DNA from: Clostridia bacterium
Lineage (GTDB): Bacteria; Bacillota; Clostridia; Oscillospirales; Acutalibacteraceae
Assembly: GCA_017475765.1 (NCBI GenBank)
Contig: JAFVEY010000005.1
Coordinates: 1-35,089 of the forward strand
Reading direction: 5' to 3'
Length of the DNA stretch: 35,089 bases
The notes below the pieces were generated by a model. That model worked only from the letters and a program-made list of their open reading frames with translations. It ran no database searches and was not told the origin of the DNA. Shown here piece after piece: positions 30,873-35,089 of the stretch. The position numbers and the translations under genes are program-made. Numbering within the stretch: the first letter of the stretch is position 1; each line of letters opens with the position of its first letter.

Positions 30873-31570
30873 CCAATCCCTCCACTTATGACGATCAGAT
30901 ATACTACTGATGCCAGATTTGCACCGCCGTGTGCAATCATCGAAGAAATCAGATGACCGCTTTTTTTGTAGGACCATATCCAAAGCAGTCCTGCAAAAAA
31001 TGAAAATCCGAAATTATACCAATCAAGCATTGCAAACATTAAATTAAACAGCAGCAGTGCTTTGGTTTCTCCCAAAACTGAACCGACAAAGCTTTTCGCA
31101 AACCCCCTGAAATAGATCTCTTTACAGATACCGCTGACAAAGACCAATGAAATAATTTTCATGATCGTTGTTCCCAGGGAAGTATCTGCATCAGTAAATG
31201 AAAGTCCTGTTCTTCCTGTGTAATAAACAAAGTTATATGCCAAAGCTAAAAGCAAGGTAGCAGCCAACGCCGCCAATCCCAAAAGAATATCCCTGCCAAG
31301 AGTCTTTTTCTCGGCAATTTCTTTTTTCAGGCTCATGCCGCTTTGATGATATAGCAGAATGGCAGACGGCAAAAGTATTAGATTTGCCAAAATGAGTATC
31401 AGACAGTAGACATTCATATCAGCGTTAGCATAGGTTGCGATGTCAAAAATATTCATTCCAAAGCGATATCCGCTTGATGCCATCAATACTTCAAAGCCTG
31501 CGACAAACAGGGTGAGTGTAGTGGTGATCGTAAGAGCTGTTTTTGCATATTTAATATTGTTTTCTTTCAT
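30869..31570 (-). CDS. CPBP-family intramembrane protein with atypical active-site motifs
   Basis: 233 aa with about seven hydrophobic segments. The family's motif 1, EExxxR, appears as CKEIYFRG (first Glu replaced by Lys). The His expected in motif 2 (FxxxH) appears to be Asp in FAMLDWYNFGF. Motif 3 His is present in MIAHGGANLAS. CPBP (Abi) proteins are membrane metalloproteases related to Rce1 and often appear in bacteriocin and defence contexts. The substitutions question protease activity. The ATG at 31570 is preferred; a TTG at 31579 abuts the GGGGG site. Coupled to the Crp/Fnr gene; promoter at 31678-31706. Confidence 0.82.
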   Translation of the reverse strand: MKENNIKYAKTALTITTTLTLFVAGFEVLMASSGYRFGMNIFDIATYANADMNVYCLILILANLILLPSAILLYHQSGMSLKKEIAEKKTLGRDILLGLAALAATLLLALAYNFVYYTGRTGLSFTDADTSLGTTIMKIISLVFVSGICKEIYFRGFAKSFVGSVLGETKALLLFNLMFAMLDWYNFGFSFFAGLLWIWSYKKSGHLISSMIAHGGANLASVVYLIVISGGIG

Positions 31571-31677
31571 TGGTATCAACCCCCTGAAAGAAAGTATATC
31601 ACAAGCTGCTGCCGTTTTACATTGATGTATGTTAAGTTTTATAAAAAAGACCGACTTGTAAACTCATTGATACTTTG

Positions 31678-31706
31678 ATTATAGCACCATAAAACCGAAA
31701 AATCTA
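31678..31706 (-). promoter_or_regulatory. TAGATT-type promoter (CPBP-crp operon)
   Basis: Minus strand TAGATT (31706-31701), 17 bp ending GGTGC, TATAAT (31683-31678), about 110 nt upstream of the CPBP start. Confidence 0.65.
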
Positions 31707-31785
31707 TACTATCTTTTTCTGTAAAAGGCTGTTCAGACGGCGGCAATCGGGAGCACAGGCTCTGTGCCGCAAAAGAGGTAAAAAA

Positions 31786-31821
31786 AGGACTGCCGTGTTG
31801 ACAGTCCTGAAAAGTACGGTT
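31786..31821. repeat. Hairpin-containing flank, copy 2
   Basis: AGGACTG (31786-31792) / CAGTCCT (31802-31808) followed by GAAAAGTACGGTTATTAAG. Similar to 29217-29250. Preceding sequence (31726-31785) has no clear gene and may be a decayed ICE reading frame. Confidence 0.5.
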
Positions 31822-31863
31822 ATTAAGATGATTTGGAATTTATCACTTAAATTTCCAATGTAA

Positions 31864-32607
31864 TCACTTTCTACATCTAAAAAATATAAAATCAGGATGA
31901 TGGATTACACCACCAAATTTCTCGGGGTATTTTTTTATGATTTCTTCAGGTAATTTTGATTCCTGACATTCTTCAATAATAAAACCTGCGGAAACAATCT
32001 CATTTATAAGAGTTGAGAACTTTCGGTGATAAACTTCATAATCATCTACAACCCACTGTATATGCCTTACACCTTCTATTCCATAATTGTGTAAGTTAGC
32101 ATATAGCTTCTCACCCGTTTTCGTTCGTGTGTATCTGTCATAAACTCCATCATATGCAGTAGAAATTGGGTGTGACATAGAAAAAACACAAACACCGTTT
32201 TCATTTAATAAACTATATATCATCTTCATCAGCATTCCGAAATCTTCCACATAATCAAAAGCTAATGAACTTGTAATTACATCAAATTTGTCATTCAACT
32301 GATTCAAATCTTCAAAAGCCATTTTACGGTAAGTAATATTATCTGCAGAATTATGCTTCTTTGCATATTCAAGCATTTTTTCAGAAATATCAATTCCAAA
32401 TACAGATAAAGCTCCACTTTTTGCATATTGCATTGCGTGTTGCCCCATACCACAGCCAATATCCAAAACTCTTTTAGCTCTAAGTTCGGGTAACATTTCA
32501 GTTATTATAGGAGTCTCTATAACATCATTAAAATTGAGCTCTGACGCTCTAAGATTTTTGAAGTTTTCATAAAACATATCGTTATCATAAATATTTTGCT
32601 TTGCCAT
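31864..32607 (-). CDS. Class I SAM-dependent methyltransferase
   Basis: 247 aa. SAM-binding motif I is VLDIGCGMGQHAMQYA (about 50-65), motif II FGIDISEKMLEYAKKH, motif III DVITSSLAFDYVEDF. The C-terminal half (VCVFSMSHPISTAYDGVY, HRKFSTLINEIVSAGF) fits the UbiE/Methyltransf_11 small-molecule type. The substrate is unknown. The ATG at 32607 follows AGGAGG by 7 nt; a TTG at 32625 would include that site. A TAGATT-type promoter lies at 32681-32709. It is the last minus-strand cargo gene before the plus-strand conjugation genes. Confidence 0.9.
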   Translation of the reverse strand: MAKQNIYDNDMFYENFKNLRASELNFNDVIETPIITEMLPELRAKRVLDIGCGMGQHAMQYAKSGALSVFGIDISEKMLEYAKKHNSADNITYRKMAFEDLNQLNDKFDVITSSLAFDYVEDFGMLMKMIYSLLNENGVCVFSMSHPISTAYDGVYDRYTRTKTGEKLYANLHNYGIEGVRHIQWVVDDYEVYHRKFSTLINEIVSAGFIIEECQESKLPEEIIKKYPEKFGGVIHHPDFIFFRCRK

Positions 32608-32680
32608 AATTTCCTCCTGTGACAAAATCGAAATATAAACTGTTCGGCAAATACCGATTTATCATATTAACAACATTTTG

Positions 32681-32709
32681 ATTATAGCACAGCAAAACAC
32701 AAAAATCTA
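32681..32709 (-). promoter_or_regulatory. TAGATT-type promoter (methyltransferase gene)
   Basis: Minus strand TAGATT (32709-32704), 17 bp ending TGTGC, TATAAT (32686-32681). The sequence after it (ATCAAAATGTTG, then GATAAATCGG) resembles the leader at 29610-29640. Confidence 0.65.
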
Positions 32710-32831
32710 TATATTTCTTTACACTATAAAGGGGGTGGTCAGCCCATTTTATCATCAGGAGGTGGTCAGCACAACAATTCTTGTCCGTCCGTAAACCATA
32801 AATTCAAATAAGGAAAAGGAGATAGATAACT

Positions 32832-33086
32832 ATGGCTATCAAAATTATTGAAAACGAAAACGGTACTGTTACCGAAAAGACAAGCAGACAGGTTACAAGA
32901 GAGCGTAAGTTCCATAAGTTTCAGAAAGCAGTAAGTGTTGCAGGCTTCACGGCGGCTATGCTTGCAATGTTCTCAATTTCTGCTTTTGCAGCTAACACCG
33001 AAAACAGTACTCCGTCAAATGTCAATACATCAACCATGAACTCAATGATTGACATCATAATGTGGATCAAAAGACATATTAAATAG
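32832..33086 (+). CDS. Pilin-like conjugation protein, truncated at its C terminus
   Basis: 84 aa. A charged N-terminal stretch (MAIKIIENENGTVTEKTSRQ) is followed by a hydrophobic signal-like segment, AGFTAAMLAMFSISAFAANT, with a likely cleavage after AFA. A polar linker and the start of a membrane helix (MNSMIDIIMW) follow, then an abrupt KRHIK end. VirB2/TrbC-like pilins of clostridial ICEs continue with two membrane helices, absent here. The next frame opens without a proper start in TrbL-like sequence, so a deletion probably joined the pilin gene to the TrbL-like gene near 33070. AAAAGGAGATAG precedes the ATG. Confidence 0.6.
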   Translation: MAIKIIENENGTVTEKTSRQVTRERKFHKFQKAVSVAGFTAAMLAMFSISAFAANTENSTPSNVNTSTMNSMIDIIMWIKRHIK

Positions 33087-33099
33087 TACGAATATTCAG

Positions 33100-33561
33100 T
33101 TGAATTTACAACACAGCGATGCGTGGATTATTGGCTGGCTGATAGACTTCTTCAATGGTTTATTGTTAGCATTTGGTATGTTATTGTTTTTGATTCCACT
33201 CATAGTGCTTATTGATATAATGTTCATCAAGTTGTTCGTTCGGTCTTTTGAGTTAGCAATGCTCCAATGTGTATCACCTGTGTTTTTTGCCTGCCTAACA
33301 GGCGAAACCACCAAACAGTATTTCAAAAAATTTATTTTAACATACATCTCCGTTGTAGTTGAAGTGGTCTTTATGGCGGTGATATGGTACATTTACATTG
33401 AATATCTGAATCAAGCGTTTACTGCTTCAGAACCAGCAGGATCAATTCAAGACATTCTAAAATATGATGGCAGCATAATGAGATTTTTCTTGGTATCAGC
33501 TGGTGCATTTATCTTGATGCTAAAGCCGCCCCAAGTACTGAAAAATTTGGTAACAGCATAA
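33100..33561 (+). CDS. TrbL/VirB6-like conjugal transfer membrane protein, N-terminally truncated
   Basis: 153 aa from a TTG at 33100; the frame is open farther upstream, into the pilin-like gene, without a good start. Three to four membrane spans (GWLIDFFNGLLLAFGMLLFL, a FLTYISVVVEVVFMAVI-type span, FFLVSAGAFILMLKPP). The motif FELAMLQCVSPVFFACLTGE, then TTKQYFKKF, and the ending MLKPPQVLKNLV are typical of the C-terminal part of CD1112-type TrbL/VirB6 proteins (usually near 290 residues). The N-terminal half is missing. It is probably non-functional together with the pilin-like gene. Confidence 0.7.
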   Translation: MNLQHSDAWIIGWLIDFFNGLLLAFGMLLFLIPLIVLIDIMFIKLFVRSFELAMLQCVSPVFFACLTGETTKQYFKKFILTYISVVVEVVFMAVIWYIYIEYLNQAFTASEPAGSIQDILKYDGSIMRFFLVSAGAFILMLKPPQVLKNLVTA

Positions 33562-33565
33562 CACC

Positions 33566-33594
33566 TTGACTTTACGTGTAAAATGTGGTAATAT
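33566..33594 (+). promoter_or_regulatory. Promoter of the zinc-ribbon cargo gene
   Basis: TTGACT (33566-33571), 17 bp, TAATAT (33589-33594), 36 nt before the ATG, starting only 5 nt after the TrbL-like stop codon. Confidence 0.6.
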
Positions 33595-33629
33595 TTAGTC
33601 TAATAGATTACAAAATTGAGGTGAATGCG

Positions 33630-33965
33630 ATGAAAAAATCACAGCAAAACAGTTTGATGAAAAAATGTCCTCATTGCGGTAGTGATAATATTTCGTTTCA
33701 GCTAATGCAAAAAGAAGTTCCGGGGAGTAAAATAAATGGACTATTTATTGGACCAGTTTTGTTTACGGACAGTAAAAAAGTCGATGAAGTTACTTATGCT
33801 TTATGTAATAACTGCGGTAATTCTTGGGTACATCAGAATAGAAACGAAGAAATTCGCCAGAAAAAGAGGAAAGCAAAAAAAAGAATCATTATTTTTGCTG
33901 TTGTTGCTCTTGTTATCGTAGCCGCTTGTATTGAATTTTACTTTATGGCTAAATATAGACATTGA
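33630..33965 (+). CDS. Zinc-ribbon protein with C-terminal membrane anchor
   Basis: 111 aa. Two CxxC pairs form a zinc ribbon (CPHCGSDN near 12-19 and CNNCGNSWVHQ near 61-71). A basic stretch (RQKKRKAKKR) precedes one membrane helix (IIIFAVVALVIVAACIEFYF) at the C terminus. GAGGTGA lies 5 nt before the ATG at 33630. It has its own promoter and terminator and is wedged between two conjugation genes, so it looks like inserted cargo. Function unknown. Confidence 0.8.
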   Translation: MKKSQQNSLMKKCPHCGSDNISFQLMQKEVPGSKINGLFIGPVLFTDSKKVDEVTYALCNNCGNSWVHQNRNEEIRQKKRKAKKRIIIFAVVALVIVAACIEFYFMAKYRH

Positions 33966-33982
33966 ATTTAAAGCGATTGCTT

Positions 33983-34012
33983 GACACGATTTTGAAAATC
34001 GTGTCTTTTTTT
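33983..34012 (+). terminator. Terminator of the zinc-ribbon gene
   Basis: An 11-bp palindromic stem GACACGATTTT / AAAATCGTGTC (33983-33993 with 33995-34005) followed by seven T residues (34006-34012). Confidence 0.85.
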
Positions 34013-34052
34013 ATTTATGTGGCTTAAAGCCCCAAAAAGGAGTTGATGTAAT

Positions 34053-34468
34053 TTGATTAAAGTTGAGCTGACCAAAAACATATTCAATCAGCGTGGCGGC
34101 GGTCTGTTCGGATTGAAGCCGATACAGTTGGTCTTTGCGGCTGTTGCCGTTGTGGTCGGCGGTCTGACTGTACTGTGGCTTATGCAGTACAATCTTTCGA
34201 TTGACCTGATCGGTTGGATAGTGTTTATCGAAATGGCTGTTATTATCGGTCTTGGGGTGGTGCGTCCGGGAGGAGTAAATCTTTTTTCTTTCCTGTTGTC
34301 ATCACTAAAGCCCGATACAAGATATTTCTGTCGCGGAGAGCCTCCGCCCCCTAATAGTTCCGGAAAGGAATTCACTACCGGAGCTTCATTTCTTACAAAA
34401 AATAAATTGGGACCGGCAGCTTGCCGGAGGAGGATGTATTTGACGATGCTATTCTGGAAAAAGAATAA
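34053..34468 (+). pseudogene. PrgI/TcpE-like conjugation membrane protein interrupted by a short insertion
   Basis: From a TTG at 34053 (AAAAGGAG upstream) the frame encodes MIKVELTKNIFNQRGGGLFG and two membrane helices (PIQLVFAAVAVVVGGLTVLW; DLIGWIVFIEMAVIIGLGVV), then NLFSFLLSSLKPDTRYF. After about 34330 the residues turn unnatural (CRGEPPPPNSSGKEF). A plausible native C terminus, GTGSLPEEDVFDDAILEKE then TAA, appears in another frame from 34409 to 34468, overlapping the VirB4 start. About 80 bp between 34330 and 34408 therefore look inserted. The insertion contains GCGGAGAGCCTCCGCCCCC. Read straight through, the first frame stays open into VirB4, giving a fortuitous fusion. PrgI-like proteins normally precede VirB4 in these elements. 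Confidence 0.65.
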
Positions 34469-35089
34469 GATAAACAAGAAGTTTTTGGGTGCGAAAAAGG
34501 CTGTTATCCCAAAGACAGCACAAAAAACAATACCATTTCAGGAAGCTTACGAAAACGGTCTGTTCCTGAACTATGACGGCAGTTATTCGCTGATTTTCAG
34601 CTTTGAGAATATTGACTATTCGCTGTTCCGTGACGAAGAAAAGCAGGAAGTTTATAAGAAGTACACACAGCTTATGAACTCTATCCCGACTGACATCAAA
34701 TTGCAGGAATTTCTGATGAATACGGATATTGACACGGATATTCTCAGGGAAACGCTTATGCCCTTTTCACAGGATTATCCTGAAATCTCGGACGATTACA
34801 GAAAGATTATGGGTGATGTTATCAGTGGTAGTACCGAAGCAGGAGCAAAGAAAATTATGCTGATGGCTCTGTCCTATAAGCCAACAGGAAAGATCGACAA
34901 TGCGAATGTGCTGTTCAAGTGCTATCAGGACTTGCAGCAGCTTTTTTCTTCTCTCGGCTCTACAACGAAGCAGTTGTTCCCCGAAGAAGTCTTTGAGATA
35001 CTTTACAAATTTTATCATCAGTTTTCGGAAGTGCCTTTTATGCTCTCGAAAAACGCTTACGGCAGTCGTATCAAAAACTATGTTACGCC
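34446..35089 (+). CDS. VirB4-like conjugation ATPase, N-terminal part (partial)
   Basis: About 214 codons to the right edge from an ATG at 34446 (MLFWKKNKINKKFLGAKKAV); GGAGGAGG lies 12 nt upstream, and a TTG at 34440 is the alternative start. The start of a VirB4/TraE-type protein is recognisable: FQEAYENGLFLNYDGSYSLI, then FSFENIDYSLFRDEEKQEVY and KKYTQLMNSIPTDIKLQEFL, which is the typical N-terminal CagE/TrbE-like domain. The Walker motifs would lie outside the window. VirB4 powers type IV secretion in conjugation. The start overlaps the end of the PrgI-like gene. Confidence 0.85.
   Translation, partial: MLFWKKNKINKKFLGAKKAVIPKTAQKTIPFQEAYENGLFLNYDGSYSLIFSFENIDYSLFRDEEKQEVYKKYTQLMNSIPTDIKLQEFLMNTDIDTDILRETLMPFSQDYPEISDDYRKIMGDVISGSTEAGAKKIMLMALSYKPTGKIDNANVLFKCYQDLQQLFSSLGSTTKQLFPEEVFEILYKFYHQFSEVPFMLSKNAYGSRIKNYVT

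Noticed and set aside
32731-32775. Twofold GGTGGTCAGC repeat before the pilin-like gene as a transfer origin or operator
   Set aside because: Two 10-nt copies alone, without an inverted repeat, nick-site consensus or relaxase gene nearby, are too little to call.
34088-34477. A 129-codon minus-strand frame over the PrgI-like gene
   Set aside because: The plus strand encodes a recognisable conjugation protein; the reverse frame is low-complexity and crosses the inserted repeat.

Overview
The window reads as the chromosome of an endospore-forming, low-to-mid GC Firmicute of the Ruminococcus/Oscillospiraceae type. This rests on a spoIIE gene with its characteristic promoter, AGGAGG-type ribosome binding sites, TGTGC-extended -10 boxes, BspA-like leucine-rich-repeat surface proteins, a clostridial folate operon behind a THF riboswitch, and clostridial conjugative-element genes. 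The species assignment is inference.

Positions 1-8871: a spoIIE gene (minus strand, running off the left edge) diverges from a LytTR response regulator and a soluble GHKL histidine kinase. After a terminator comes a four-gene ABC-2 exporter (two ATPases, two permeases) that the two-component pair probably controls. Then follow a UmuC/UvrX-type Y-family polymerase coupled to a YolD-like protein, and a tRNA-Pro(TGG) with a consensus promoter.

Positions 8872-17000: three adjacent minus-strand secreted proteins share one ~86-residue beta-sandwich repeat (10 copies in all). They are a CAP-domain protein, a 1279-aa LRR protein with an embedded transglutaminase-like domain, and a small LRR protein broken by a 7-A homopolymer. 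Each has its own promoter; terminators follow all three.

Positions 17000-26960: a small XRE regulator, a short promoter-terminator RNA unit, ychF, and then a long minus-strand block. In transcription order the block is THF riboswitch, folE, HD hydrolase, folP, folB-folK fusion, folA, a 25-codon leader ORF, two half-transporters of a heterodimeric ABC exporter (one with a degenerate catalytic site), an MGMT-type alkyltransferase and an MBL-fold hydrolase. The five folate genes cover GTP to tetrahydrofolate except the dihydroneopterin-triphosphate dephosphorylation step. The HD protein is a plausible candidate for that step.

Positions 27000-35089: an accessory region, probably part of a decaying integrative conjugative element (ICE). 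Minus-strand cargo genes (a DUF7660-like protein, an Rpn-family nuclease followed by two free-standing copies of its C-terminal tail, a hypothetical, a HigBA-like toxin-antitoxin pair with a deleted toxin, a Crp/Fnr regulator with a CPBP protein, a methyltransferase) lie between remnants of plus-strand ICE genes. Several share one promoter design (TAGATT-17-TATAAT). At the right edge are conjugation genes: a truncated pilin-like protein, a truncated TrbL/VirB6-like protein, an interrupted PrgI-like gene and the start of a VirB4 ATPase.

The most notable observation is the Rpn locus. The nuclease gene carries a Shine-Dalgarno-preceded internal start for its C-terminal 58 residues, and two further tail copies follow, each with its own Shine-Dalgarno and ATG. 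This resembles an expanded set of intragenic antitoxins or orphan tail cassettes.
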